A DNA stretch of 64,000 nucleotides. Origin: Megascapheus bottae. Its lineage: Eukaryota > Chordata > Mammalia > Rodentia > Geomyidae. The notes under the pieces are model-generated. The model had not been told where the DNA came from and searched no databases. It saw only the letters and a list, made by a program, of their open reading frames with translations. The translations under genes and the position numbers were made by a program. Every line of letters starts with the position of its first letter. Position 1 is the stretch's first letter. Positions 33,695-45,454 of this stretch are shown in pieces. The DNA is taken from contig JANJXV010000013.1 of NCBI GenBank assembly GCA_024803745.1, positions 3,968,001 through 4,032,000 on the forward strand, written 5' to 3'.

Positions 33695-34213
33695 GTGCAG
33701 ATGAATGGATACAGACACTGTGATATATATATATGTATATATATATACATATATATATATATACATACAATGGAATTCTACATAGCCAACAGACAAGATA
33801 AAATAATGGCATTTGCAGGGAAGTGGATGAATCTAGGGCGAATCATGTTGAGTGAGACAAGTCAAGACCAAAGGAACAAAAGGCGCATGGTAGCCTTAAT
33901 ATATGGCTATTAGATCCAAACAGTATAAGAGTGAGGACTCAATATTTGCATACCCAGTGCAATGGACATGGTACTGGAAATATAAACACCACTACATAGA
34001 CATAAAAACTTATGGCTCTATAGACAAAATGTTTTATTATATAGATTATTATGTATCTATGACATACAAACCCTCAGCCTAATTTTGATTATGTTCTAAA
34101 AACTAAGTGCCAGTGATTGTATATAGAGATTCCCTTCTTGAACACTTGTTTGTTAAACATGTCATTTGAAATAGGATGTAAAAATCAATGTTAATAAATT
34201 CTTTAATAAAAAA
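33695..34213 (+). mobile_element. LINE-1 (type II) 3' end, sense
   Basis: Starts at GATGAATGGATACAGACAC near the ORF2 end and continues through an AT run (33723-33766). The last codons of ORF2 (MEFYIANRQDKIMAFAGKW) are followed by a stop at 33911. The type II 3' UTR ends GTTAATAAATTCTTTAATAA. It is the sense counterpart of 8952-9440. Confidence 0.93.
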
Positions 34214-34482
34214 GAGTTTCTCTAATAAAATTTTCCGTGTAGATGCCTCTGATGTATCTTTGGGCTAAGCAAAAGATAGAACTGACCCCTATAATTAAAA
34301 ATCAGCCTGTTCTTTCTCAGGGAAGTGAGAGCAAAGAATTTGTCCTTTGTCTCAATTGCTTTCAGCTTAAAATAATCCTTATGACAAAATGACATAGTTA
34401 AGGGTGGCACACACTGAACTTTAGCATATAAAGTATATTCTTCATTTACAATTATTCAATAAAAGAAGCAAAGTATTTGAGA
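34214..34482. other. Unassigned
   Basis: Nothing recognised. Confidence 0.45.
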
Positions 34483-34566
34483 AAAGGTTGGGTATTTAGC
34501 TCAGTGGAAGAGCACTTGCCTGGCATGTGCAAAGCCCTGAATTCAGTCCTCATCTCTAGAAAATAT
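34483..34566 (+). mobile_element. Solo ID-type SINE monomer
   Basis: TTGGGTATTTAGCTCAGTGG, AAGAGCACTTGCCTGGCATG and GCCCTGAATTCAGTCCTCAT are a tRNA-Ala-derived ID monomer with A and B box regions and no right monomer. A 9-bp flank TATTTGAGA repeats at 34474-34482 and 34567-34575. Confidence 0.82.
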
Positions 34567-34639
34567 TATTTGAGACAAATTCTTTTACAGTACTAGTAAA
34601 ATTTAATACTTTAAATTCATTTTCATTCTACCTACCAAA

Positions 34640-35195
34640 AATATGGCAAACCATGCACCTCTGTTTCTCTGGTCTAGCTTATTTCACTTAATAAGATTCT
34701 TGCCAAGTTTTTCCATTTTCGTACAAATGGGGCAACGTCATTGTATCTAACAAGTAGAATTCCAGTTTGTATATATACCACATTTTCTTGATCCTTTAAT
34801 CTTCTGAGTGGCATATGGGCTGATTCCATGTCTTGGCTATGATAAATAATACTGCAATAAACATGGTTGTGCTGGTAGCTTTAGTGTGGCCTTATTTGTT
34901 CTCTATTGGATAAATGCCCAGGAGTGGGATTGCTGAGTTATAGGGGCTCTCTGTGTTTAGTCTTTTGAGGAATCTGCATACTACTTTCTAGAGTGGTTGA
35001 ACAAGTTTACATTTTCACCAACAGTGCAGTAGAGTCCTCTCTTGGCTATAGCCACACCAATATTTGTTATTGTTTTCTTGATAATGGCCATTTTAACTGG
35101 GGTTAGGTGGAATCTCAATGTTGCATTTCCTTTATGGCTAGAGATGTTAAACATTTCTTCATGTATCTATTGGCCATTTGTAAATCTCCAAGTAA
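34640..35195 (-). mobile_element. Old LINE-1 ORF2 fragment, antisense
   Basis: Inverted ORF2 C-terminal region without a 3' UTR: AATAATACTGCAATAAACAT, TGCCCAGGAGTGGGATTGCT, AGTCTTTTGAGGAATCTGCA and ACTGGGGTTAGGTGGAATCT. Both ends are truncated. It is more diverged than the other L1s and belongs to an older subfamily. Confidence 0.85.
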
Positions 35196-35199
35196 ACAC

Positions 35200-35786
35200 A
35201 CTGGGTGGTAAAAATTTAAAAAGATCAAAAACAACAGAAATCAATGGGGCATGATAAATTATAAAGATGTCTAGTCAAAGGAAGATATTCTTAGGTATTC
35301 TCTGATTATATTTATTGAAATAAACTTCTGGAAATGGGAATGAGAGTTTGTTTTTGCTTTCATTTCTTTTTTGTTTTGTGTGTCCATTTATCTGTCTTTT
35401 CGAACAGAAAGGGAGTAACAAAAGATGAACAAATGAAGCAGTGGTATTCACCAAATACTATGTTGAAAACAAACTACAAGATTTGTGGGTAGGGTCTGAA
35501 GAAAATGGGAGAGACTAAGGCAAGAGGTAACATTATTCAAAAAGAAATATACTTTTTATCTGACTTACATGACTGTAGTCATTTTGTATATCACCTTTCT
35601 ACTAATGATAAAAAATTCATGAAGAAAGAGATGAATTCATTTTCACCAGTGACCATCAGTAAACTGTATAATGCATCAATAACTACTGTGAAGATTGAAT
35701 CAGTGTGCGATTTTTATATTTATACAATGAAATTAAAGCATTAAACTCTAAAAATATTCTAAAAATATAAAAACGTATTTTATCAG
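35200..35786. other. Unassigned; possible old L1 3' end
   Basis: The part 35450-35625 (AAAAAGAAATATACTTTTTATC, ATTTTGTATATCACCTTTCT) resembles the decayed L1 end at 30660. The rest is unassigned. Confidence 0.35.
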
Positions 35787-36030
35787 ACTTATGTTATGAG
35801 TCTGTTTATAGCAGATGTTTGATTTATTCATTGCTCCTATTACCATTCTTGAAATTTTTATTTCAGTTCCTTACAGAAGCAATCACATTCCTAGCATCTG
35901 CTATTAAAATGGGTCACTGTGATAGGTCTATCTAAATAGAGTGCTTAGGGAATTGACATTTAGGGCTTAATCTGAGTTGGAAGCTTTCATTCTAAATGAA
36001 AATAAAGGAGCAATTTGTCTTACCTATAAA
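35787..36030 (+). repeat. Duplicated segment, copy B
   Basis: Pairs with 32468-32760; the shared 20-mer lies at 35870-35889. Homology stops at the L1 starting at 36033. By eye the identity is around three quarters to four fifths. Confidence 0.85.
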
Positions 36031-36032
36031 TC

Positions 36033-37706
36033 TTTTTTTCATATATTTTTTATTGTAATTAATATAAGGTTTACATGATACTTGCCAGATAGATGGTGCA
36101 TTAATTCCCATACATTGATACCCTTTCATATGTCTTGGTCTCCATTTCCCTCCCCCCACCCCCACCCCTCATCTTGTTTTCCCCCCTTCCTTATCCAATT
36201 TCAAATAACCAAATACAAATATATCTGATACATCAGGTAACAAAGTGAGATACTGTAACAATATGAGATAACCAAGGGACAGCAAAAGAGATGAGAGATA
36301 ACATAGTACCTTAAGAACAACAATCATTCATTATATGGCTTATGTTTCTATATCCTAGAGATCCTTTCATTTAGCGACCTACTATATGGCCTTTTGTATC
36401 AAGGTTTTGCTCTATTGCAAATCTCTGATAGGAGAGCCCAAGGTTTCTACTGATTATGACAAATGAGGGAAACCACTGAGCCTAAGTTCCTTTGAGTCTG
36501 GCTTCCTTCACTTAATATGATTTTTTCTAAGTCTTTCCATTTCCTAACAAATGGGGCAATGTCATTCTTTCTGACAGCAGCATAGAATTCCATCTTGTTG
36601 ATCCACTCATCAACTGAGGGACACCTGGATTGGTTCCATATCTTTGCTATGGTAAATAGTGCTGCAATGAACATTGTTGTGCTGGTGGATTTAGTATGTC
36701 CTTGTTTCTGGATGATTGGGTAAATGCCAAGTAGTGGGATTGCTGGGTCATAGGGGAGCTCTATGTTTAGTCTTTTGAGGAACTGCCATACTGCTTTCCA
36801 TAGTGGTTGAATGAGTTTGCACTCCCACCAACAGTGTAGTAAGGATCCCTCCTGGCCACATCCCCTCCAGCATCTGCTGTTATTAGTTTTCTTGATCCTG
36901 GCCATTCTAACTGGAGTAACGTGGAATCTAGAGTTGTTTGATTTGCATTTCTTTTATGACCAGAGATGTTGAGCATTTCTTCATGTGTCTATAGGCCATT
37001 TTTGTTTCTTCTTCAGAGAAGACTCTCTTTAAGTCTTTGGCCCATCTTTTAATGGGATGGTTGTTACTTTGGAGATTAGTTTTGGAGTGATTCAATTTTT
37101 TAAGTTGTTGATATATTTTAGATATGAGGCCTTTGTCTGTTGTATGGTTGGTGAAGATCTTCTCCCACTCTGTAGGCTTCCTAATTAGTTTACTAGCTAT
37201 GTCCTTTGCCATACAGAAGCTCTGCAGTTTAATGCAGTCCCACTTATCCAGCCTTTCTCTGATTTGTTGTGTTTCTTGGTCCTTATTAAGAAAGTTTCGA
37301 CCTGTGCCAAGAAGGTCTAGTGATTCTCCTATTCCTTCTTGTAAAGTTTTCAGAGTGTCAGCTTTTACCTCCGGGTCTTTGATCCATTTGGAGTTAATTC
37401 TAGTGCAGGGTGACAAAGAAGGATCCAACTTTAGTTTCCTGCAGGTGCTTAACCAGTTCTGCCAGCACCACTTTTTGAAGAGGCTATCTTTCTTCCATTC
37501 CATTTTTTTGGCTCCCTTGTCAAAGATTAGGTGGCCATAGGTCTGTGGTTTAACATCTGGGTCCTCAGTTCTATTCCATTGGTCTTCAGGCCTGTTCTTG
37601 TGCCAGGACCAAGCTCTGTAACAGAGTCTAAAGTTTGGTCTTGAAATTCCTCCTGTGCTGTTCTTTCTGCTATGAAGTGTTTTTGCTATACGGGGTCTTT
37701 TATTTT
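36033..37706 (-). mobile_element. LINE-1 (type I), antisense, 1.7 kb
   Basis: On the minus strand it starts at KRPRIAKTLHSRKNSTGG (about 37700). It runs through the thumb-like region ([39 protein letters not shown]) and the Cys-rich block [18 protein letters not shown] to the ORF2 end near 36450, then the type I 3' UTR down to 36033. Two open blocks, 36928-37706 and 36447-36905, are separated by a frameshift near 36910-36930. It is comparatively little decayed. Confidence 0.95.
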
Positions 37707-37865
37707 TATTTTTTGTAAGGGATTTGGAATTTCTAGCAATTAGACAAGGAGGATTTAAAACCCTATCCACAGGTTTCTTAGGAACTGAATACATTTTGTA
37801 GAGTATTTCCAATTCTTGTATAAAAAGTCAACAAAGCAAATTTTTTTACATAAAAAGATAAAATC
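37707..37865. other. Short unique spacer
   Basis: Unassigned sequence separating two L1s of different lineage. The L1 open frame continues into it by chance to 37812. Confidence 0.5.
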
Positions 37866-38558
37866 ATTAATTTATTAACATTGATTTTTACTTCATATTT
37901 CAAATGACATGTTTAACAAACAAGTGTTCAAAAAGGGAATCTCTATATACAGTCACTGGCACTTAGTTTTTAGAACAATCAAAATTAGGCTAAGGGTTTG
38001 TATATCATAGATACATATTAATTTATGAAATAAAACATTATGTCTATAGAGTCATAGGTTTTTATGTCTATGTAGTTATGTTTATATTTCCAATACCATG
38101 ACCATAGCATTGAGTATGCAAGTATTGATTCCTCGCTCTTGCACTGTTTGGATGTAATAGCCACATATTAAGGATACCATGCGCCTTTTGTTCCTTTGAT
38201 CTTGACTTGTCTCACTCAACATGATTCATCCACTTCCCTGTGAATGCCATTATTTTATCTTGTCTGTTGGTTATGTAGAATTCCATTGTCTGTCTATCTA
38301 TCTATCTTTCTATCTATCTATCTGTATCACATTTTCTGTATCTATTCATCTGCAATAGGACATCTGGATTGTTTCCATCACCTGCTATTGTGAATAGTGC
38401 AGAAATAGCTGAGCAGTTGTCCTTATCATATCTTCATATGTTCAGGGTAGATGCCCAGAAGTGGTATGGTGGGATCGTAAGGAAGGTCAATTTTCAGTTC
38501 TTTAAGAAACCTTCACACTGCTTTCCAGAGTGGCTGAACTAGTTTACAATCCCACCAG
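37866..38558 (-). mobile_element. LINE-1 (type II), antisense, 5'-truncated
   Basis: Type II 3' UTR inverted (TTAACATTGATTTTTACTTC, ACAAGTGTTCAAAAAGGGAA, CATTAAGGATACCATGCG order as at 8952), then ORF2 end up to TACAATCCCACCAGG at 38558. At the usual AT-run position there is a TCTA repeat (38287-38325). Confidence 0.93.
38287..38325. repeat. (TCTA)n repeat in L1
   Basis: About nine imperfect TCTA units at the position where sister L1 copies have TA dinucleotides. Confidence 0.92.
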
Positions 38559-38599
38559 GAAAAAAAAAAGGAGTGAAGGTATTCTGTACTGCAATATGG

Positions 38600-38935
38600 A
38601 TTTTTTATGGAAACAAGAGCCATATAATGTGTGGTTGTTGTTCTTAATATACTATGTAATTCTCATCTCTTTTGTTGTCCCTTGTTTATTCCCATATTGT
38701 TACAGTATCTTACCTTATTATCTGGTTATTGTACATACCGTTATTTGTTTATTTGAAATAGGAAAGGAAAGGGGGGAAAACAAGAGGAGGGGGGTCGGGG
38801 GAGGGAAAGGGGACAAAAACATGAGAAAGGATATCAATGTTTATGAAGTAATGCACCTTCTATATGGCTAATATAACTGTAACCCTTCTATTAATTACAA
38901 TAAAAAGGAATATTTAAAAAAAGGAAAAAAAGAAA
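38600..38935 (+). mobile_element. L1 3' UTR (type I), sense
   Basis: GGAAACAAGAGCCATATAAT, CCATATTGTTACAGTATCTT, a G-rich tract (38763-38812), ATAACTGTAACCCTTCTATT and an AAAGG-rich tail. Only the last 330 bp are present. Confidence 0.92.
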
Positions 38936-38944
38936 ATTATTTCT

Positions 38945-39478
38945 TAGGGGCCAATTTTTCGTATCTAGCTTCTCAGAAGGCTGAGGTCTGAGGGTCTTGA
39001 TTTAAAGCCATCCTGAGAAGACAGATTCAATAGACACATTGCCAATTGGCCATCCAAAGATCAAACCCAGAGTCATGGCTCAAGCAGCAGTAGACTATCA
39101 GCCTTGAGTAAAAATGCTAAGTAATAGCATATAATGCGTGATTTTTGTCCTTAATGTACTATGTTATCTCTCATCTCTTTTGCTGTCCCTTGGTTATCTC
39201 ATATTGTTACAGTATTTCACTTGGTGATAAATGCGTATTTGGTTATTTGAAACTGGATAGGGAAGGGGAAAAACAAGATGAGGGGTGGGGGGTGGGGTGA
39301 AGGGAAATGGGGACCAAGACATGAGAAAGGGTATCAATGTATGTGAAATAATGTACCGTCTATCTGGTGAATATAATGTTACCCTTGTATTAATTACAAT
39401 AAAAATATATGAAAAAAATAAAATATACAGAATAAAAACAGGATGATGTCAACTCTTGAGTTTAAGTCCCATTGCTGG
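38945..39478 (+). mobile_element. Old composite SINE split by an L1 end
   Basis: The B1-like head (TATCTAGCTTCTCAGAAGG, GCTGAGGTCTGAGGGTCTTG) and part of the right half (AACCCAGAGTCATGGCTC) lie at 38945-39120. The remaining 3' piece (TTGAGTTTAAGTCCCATTGC) is at 39452-39478. The L1 fragment lies between. Confidence 0.72.
39122..39415 (+). mobile_element. L1 3' UTR (type I) inside a SINE
   Basis: GATTTTTGTCCTTAATGTAC, CTGTCCCTTGGTTATCTC, a G-rich tract and TAATTACAATAAAAATATAT. About 290 bp; it inserted into the older composite SINE. Confidence 0.9.
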
Positions 39479-39488
39479 CACACACACA

Positions 39489-39530
<42 letters not shown>
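39479..39530. repeat. (CA)n microsatellite at SINE 3' end
   Basis: About 25 CA units with one GA interruption, starting exactly after the SINE's terminal GCTGG. Confidence 0.97.
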
Positions 39531-39579
39531 TGATTTCATTTTTGAATTAGCATACATTAAAATGAAATAGTTTATTATA

Positions 39580-40200
39580 ATTCCAAAAAAAGATAAAATC
39601 AAGTTATTTTAGATCACTTGAAACTGAGATCTCTGAGACCAGCACAGGAAATTTTGGTTCAGATTCAAAGGGCAGAAACAGATGTGACAAGAAGTGACAT
39701 AGTTAATTGTGGATGGGCAATCTAGTGTGAAAAGTATAATGTGAGAAAGTAAGCCTCAAGTTTGTGTGTCAATTCAGCCAATGTGGAGTGTGTTAACAGG
39801 CAGTGAGGCATGGGGGAGTGCTAAGTAAGTTTTGTATACCAAGCTGAAGAATTTCTGCCTTAGTCCTTGTGAGGTTGGGACATTTTGGAAGATTTTTGAA
39901 GATGATAATAGGGATCAGTTATCTACTAAACCGGTGTGAATTTTGTTTGAAATAATGTCACGAAGGATTTGAGTAGCTAGGGCTGGAGAAAATAATGAGA
40001 GCCAGGTGGCCATCCCAACAATCATGGCCAGAGCTAAAGAGGAGATGACCTAGAGGAATAGTAGTGGTTGTGGGAAGATTCTAAATTCTAGACTCAATAA
40101 GACTCTCAAGAGTATATATTGTCTTCCCTCCAGGAAGGTAGGGAATTTCTGTCCTGAACTTTTATGGGAGTCACAGTGAGAGTTAGTGGTGAGTGACAAG
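39580..40200 (-). mobile_element. L2 remnant, antisense
   Basis: AAGATTTTTGAAGATGATAA, CGAAGGATTTGAGTAGCTAG, GGGCTGGAGAAAATAATGAG and CAACAATCATGGCCAGAGCT parallel the inverted L2 ORF2/3' region. Limits are approximate. Confidence 0.5.
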
Positions 40201-43200
40201 GCATGAGCTGCATTTCTGTTTAGTCTTGAAATTCAGTAGAGTCCTAGAATTAATTTACTGTAATTAGGAGATTCAGAATAAGCAGATGGGATGCACAGAT
40301 TATCATCTCCTTTGTTTTGAGAATTACACTAGGATTTTCTCATGCCATATCTGTCCAAAAATAGACATGGTAGAGGGAATAGAAATGATACTTTCATGTA
40401 TTTTCAGAAGATAGTATTTCTGCTTCTCTTTAGGCATCTTTGAGAGGTTTATATAAGCTTTAGGTTTTATAGATAAGAAATAACTGGGAATAGGGAAAGA
40501 AGTATTCATGAAATTTAATAGTTCAGGTCAAAGTATGGCCTGGTTGATCATATTTCAGTCTTCAAGAAGTGGTTCCTGAGAAGTTGTTAACACTGTTACC
40601 AATGGTCAGGATAAACAAGTAATGATTACCTGGTGGGTGGTTTGTCCTGCAACCAGTGTTGCTTTGTAGGAGTAGTTTCAGGTCTCTTGTCACAAACATG
40701 GTAGATTTTTTCTTGGTGGGTTCCAAGGTTAAATTGTGAAGTAACTGCTGAAAATGGCAAAGACACACATACAGGATGGAAGCAAAGATGTCAAACTTTT
40801 CTCCTGGTTTTAGGTAAGTCTTTGGCCCAGAATAAAAGTTAAAAAAAAAGTTTTAAAATCCTCTGACAGGATCTTAGGTACTTAAGAAAAAAGAGAACTG
40901 GGAGAATTCACTCACTCTCCCTCCTTAATCTTCCCTTGTAAATGACTACTTTCTTTTCTGAGGCTTCTTCCTTAAGCTTTTATACTCAGGGCATCTGAAG
41001 GGGTGTAAACTACCTTTATACCCTGAGGCTCTCTTTCAAAAATTTGGCCTAATCTTAGTAATTTTTACATTTATCTGCAGTCTTTTATTGTCCTCCTCAT
41101 TTCCTACTTTTGAGTTCATATCAAGCATTAGTGAGTATCCACACAGCAAAGAAATAAAGATAGGTACATACTTACAGAAAAGCTATCTACTCACCTGTTG
41201 TAGGAAGAAAATATGTAGTTTTCACTCTACTTTTAGCAGGCTATCTGATGATTTCATGCTCAGAAAATATAAAGGGACAGCTAAAGTACTCTAATGAGGA
41301 AAGTTTTTAAAATTTAATCCAGTATTCAGCATTTCCTCAGGTGTTTCATAATGAAAAGAACATTGAAGTTAATATTATGAATTGACTGAGGGACCTTGAG
41401 AATATAAGTTAGCTTCTTAGTGCCTTACTTGCACAGCTCTGACAGATCCTAAATGTGAGAATCTCCCATGCTTTTTCTTTCCTTTGATGGTGGGGATTAT
41501 CTCCAGGAGCTTGCATATGGTGACCACATGCCCTAGCCCATAGAGTTACCCATTTAGTCCCTGCCTTGACAGTTTTTGAGAGGACACCTAGAAACCCACA
41601 TAGACCTGATTGCTGAATATTTTCAGTAAAGATTAAATTACTCAGCCAGAGATGTTGTTTTCTGCACTTTTTAACCATTAATGGTTATTTTCCTGTAAGT
41701 CAGCAGTACAGTCAGTCCTCAATCATCAGTAAATAAGTTGTGATAGGAAAGATGGAAATAGGACACAAAGGCAGGACTTCTAAGCATATTGTCTTTCTGT
41801 TGTGCTTCTGCCCTCCAGTTTTGTAATTAATTGTGCATGTGTGTGTGTGTGTGTGTGTGTGAGTGCACTCTTCTTGTAAATAATTATGTGTGTATGCATG
41901 TGCATATGCACACAGATGCACATCCAGGGCATTCTCAACTGTAACCTATATCTCTAGAAGACAAACTAGTTATTCCTCCATTCCCATTTTCTCCATTACC
42001 TTCCTCATCCCTATATTTCTTTATCCTTTTCTGGTTCTTTTTTTTTCTGTGACCTAGTTGATAACACAGAGAGGATGCTTCTATAGTAATGACTTGAATT
42101 GCTTTATTTTTGTTGTTTTCTTCTAGTAAAAACCATTCTCTTCCCATGTGTTTCCATAGCACCTTCCTAAAGTGACAATCCCAGCAGATAGATATAACTT
42201 CCAGGACAATTTTCCTATCTAGTAGAGTCACTTTTAGAAGTTACACATAGTTCTGGGATTTTTCTTTTTGGATTATTGCTGCGCTTTTCCAGCTGCCTGT
42301 ATTAGTCCACAATGCAGTCATATTTTAATTTGACTTCCTGCTAGGTCAGGTGATGGCATCAGAGAATACTAAATATACTCTCTGATTCAATGGTGGGGTG
42401 TTGCAATGGTGGAACTCAACTCCAAGTTAGAGGGAAGGCATGAGAAACAGAGAAGATCATGCTAATGTCATCCCTTTCTAATGATTTCATTATAGTGAAT
42501 TAAGTGAAAATTACATATCTATAATGTGAATCAGATTCCATTAATACATAAAAATATAAAATTCCCTATAGTATGTAAGGTACCAATTTAGATGTTATTG
42601 AGGTTATGGACAAGAGTTACATATAGGAAACCTAGAATTTACAAGGAGGTTTAAAACATTGTAATGAAGAATAGAATATATATCACATTATAATATAGAA
42701 TGGATCATGAGATTAACCTTGTACATTGCATGGATGAGAAGGATTTTAAAGACTCTGGAAACAGGAGTGACTCTATGGTGTGAAAGAGTTCAAACAGGGA
42801 ACAAGAGGTATAATATGACAGCCTTATCAAAAGGAGTTAAATTTCCTTGCCTACTGATAGGAAGCAGGCTAATAGAATAATGACTAATACAGTTTGAACT
42901 TGTAGAATCTAAAATGAATTCCAGCCAGAGTGATTAGAAGCAAATCAGGAGATATTTCTTATCACTTACAACATCTTATCACTAGTTAACATCTAGTAAG
43001 GCTGAATCATTAATCTCAAGAGCAATGGAATCAAGATCTTTATGCCTCTTTATGGCGGAAAGATATGGAATATACCACACTTAATTGTAAAACTTTCACC
43101 TGTACTATGAATGGAGAGAGGAAACACAAGAACTAAAAATAAAATGTGGTGGTAATTTAGCTTAATCATGGTTGGCTAGATAAGAGAGATCTTCTGTCAT

Positions 43201-43239
43201 CTATTTACACATGTATATTTTTCATTTATTCATCAATTC
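40201..43239. other. Unassigned region, 3 kb
   Basis: No gene or clear repeat is recognised apart from a GT run at 41837-41861. A 98-residue open frame on the minus strand (41935-42231) has no recognisable features. Confidence 0.5.
41837..41861. repeat. (GT)n repeat
   Basis: About 12 uninterrupted GT units. Confidence 0.95.
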
Positions 43240-43320
43240 TACATAGCCAGTCAAGAAATCATATTGAGACCTTACTCTGTACCAGGTACTGGGGCTCTAG
43301 CAGTCAACATAATAATGCAT
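43240..43320 (-). mobile_element. L2/MIR-like scrap, antisense
   Basis: GAGACCTTACTCTGTACCAG then GTACTGGGGCTCTAGCAGTC matches the inverted L2/MIR phrase GAGCACCTACTATGTGCCAG. Confidence 0.45.
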
Positions 43321-43479
43321 GCAATTATATCAGGGAACTCATTATTTACCAATGACAAAGCTAACAAGTGATAAATTGACTGCTGGTAAATGTTCAGAAG
43401 AAAAGGGACAATGTGCTTTGACAAGATATAAGAGGAGAGAACTCTCTTAGTCCAAAGAAAACCATAAAAATGTTCATGT

Positions 43480-44523
43480 AAAATCTTTAAAGAAACAACC
43501 ATCCTATTATAAGATGGGCCAAAGACTTAAAGCGAGACTTCTCTGAAGAGGAAATAAGAATGGCCTATAGACACATGAAAAAATGCTCTACATCTCTTGC
43601 CATACAGGAAACGCAAATCAAAACAACTTTGAAATTCCACCTCACTCCAGTTAGAGTGGCCATGATCAAGAAATCTGATAACAACAGATGTTGGCAGGGA
43701 TGTAGCCAGGAAGGATCTTTACTACACTGTTGGTAGGAGTTTACACTCCTTCAATCACTATGGAAAGCAATATGGAGAGTCCTCAAAAGACTAAACATAG
43801 AGCTCCCCTATGACCCAGCAATCCCACTCCTTGGCATTTACCCAATCATCCAGAAACAAGGACATACTAAAGCCACTAGCACAGCGATGTTCATTGCAGC
43901 ACTATTTACCATAGTAAAGATATGGAACCAACCCAGATGCCCCTCAGTAGATGATATGGTACTAATAACACAATAGAATTCTATGCAGCCATCAGAAAAG
44001 GAAATGGGAAGCCTTAAAAAAATATTAAGTGAAGTAAGCCAGACGCAAAGGTACATAGGTTCAGTGGTTTCCTTAATTTGTGATAATTAGTACACATCTA
44101 GGACTCTCCTAGCAGAGGATTACAATAGCTCAAAACATAGATACATAAGGTAATATAGGATGAGAGTAAATGAAAGGATCTCTAGGATATGGAAACAAGA
44201 ACTTTATCTTGAGTGATTGTTGTTCTTAATGTACTATATTATTTTTCTTCTCCTTTGTTGCCCTTTGGCTAATCTCATATTCTTACTGTATCTGACTTTA
44301 TTACTTGGTATATTATATATACATTTATTTGTTTATCTAAAATAGGAAAGGGAAGGGGGAAAACAAGATGATTGGGAGGGGGTGGAGGGAAGGACATGGG
44401 GACAAAAACATAAGAAAGGGGTATCAATGTGTGAGAAATAATGCATCTACTATCTGGCAAATGTAACTATGACTACTCTATACATTACCTTGATAATAAA
44501 AAATAAAATTAAAAAATAAATTA
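43480..44523 (+). mobile_element. LINE-1 (type I relative), sense, with TSD
   Basis: Begins in ORF2 (AAGAAACAACCATCCTATTA, about 43488) and runs through the inactivated Cys-rich region to the stop. A 3' UTR resembling the copies at 7124 and 52880 follows (ACTTTATCTTGAGTGATTG, GTATATTATATATACATT). Multiple frame breaks. AAAAATGTTCATG flanks it at 43466-43478 and 44524-44536. Confidence 0.94.
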
Positions 44524-44536
44524 AAAAATGTTCATG

Positions 44537-44927
44537 CAACAAGTGATACATGAGCTAGATCTTTGAAGCTGTGAGCTAGGAAAATTTAATAGTATCTCTG
44601 ATTCACTGATTGCTTTCCTGTGACATAAAATCAACTTTAAAAGAGATCTGATTTCTGTTTTCTAATCAATCTGTGAACTATGGTACAATTTGCTATAGTA
44701 CAATAAGAAAAGGTCATTATTTTATATCCCTGGAGAAAAATCTTCATAAAGAGTACTGGCTTCTGAGTCTAGCTTCTGAGGGTGAATATTAACTTTAATC
44801 TGGTTCTAAATTTCATGTATTACATATAACATAAAATGTTAAAATGCTAACTTAAACAAGTATAATAATTTAAATGCTTATGTGGTTGCACAAAATTAAG
44901 GCCTTGATATAATGTATTATAATTTTT
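44537..44927. other. Unassigned
   Basis: Nothing recognised. Confidence 0.45.
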
Positions 44928-45450
44928 TCGTCAGTCATGGGACTTGAAATAATGGCCTGGGCATTTGACTTGTAATCTGGGCCTTGGTGCTGTCCCTGAG
45001 CTCTTCAGCTCAAGGCTACCACCCTACCGCTGAGCCACAGCCCCACTTCCAATTTTCTAGTAGTTAAGGAGAGATAAGAGTTTCTTATTCTCATATTGTC
45101 ACTGTGTCTGACTTTGTCACATGGCATATTGTGTATACATTTATTTGTTAATTTGAAATAGGAAAATAAGATGTTTGGGAGGGAGGGGGAAGGGAAATGG
45201 GGACAAAAACATGAGAAGTGATATCAGTGTGTAAAAAGTAATGCACCTACTATCTGGTGAATATAACTGTAACCCTTCCATACATTACAATAAAAAAAAC
45301 AACAATGTGGGGCTTTTTTTGGCAAAAAAAACAAAACAAAACAAAACCAAAAGCCTCACATTCTTTAGTGCCCAGGTTGGCTTTGAACCTTGATCTTCAG
45401 ATCTCAGCCTCCTGAGTGACAAGGATTACAGGCATGGGCCACCTCGCCTG
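44928..45450 (-). mobile_element. Composite SINE, antisense, split by L1
   Basis: The right module (inverted GAGCTCTTCAGCTCAAGGCT, GAGCCACAGCCCCACTTCC) lies at 44928-45085. The B1-like head (GGTTGGCTTTGAACCTTGAT, GATCTCAGCCTCCTGAGTG, GATTACAGGCATGGGCCACC) is at 45350-45450. An L1 end separates them. Confidence 0.85.
45086..45300 (+). mobile_element. L1 3' end within a SINE
   Basis: TCTCATATTGTCACTGTGTC, AAGATGTTTGGGAGGGAGG, ATATAACTGTAACCCTTCC and an A-tail; about 215 bp of 3' UTR only. Confidence 0.9.
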
Positions 45451-45454
45451 GCTT

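Noticed and set aside
41935..42231. 98-residue minus-strand frame
   Set aside because: No domain, lysine/asparagine-rich end from AT bias, no supporting context.
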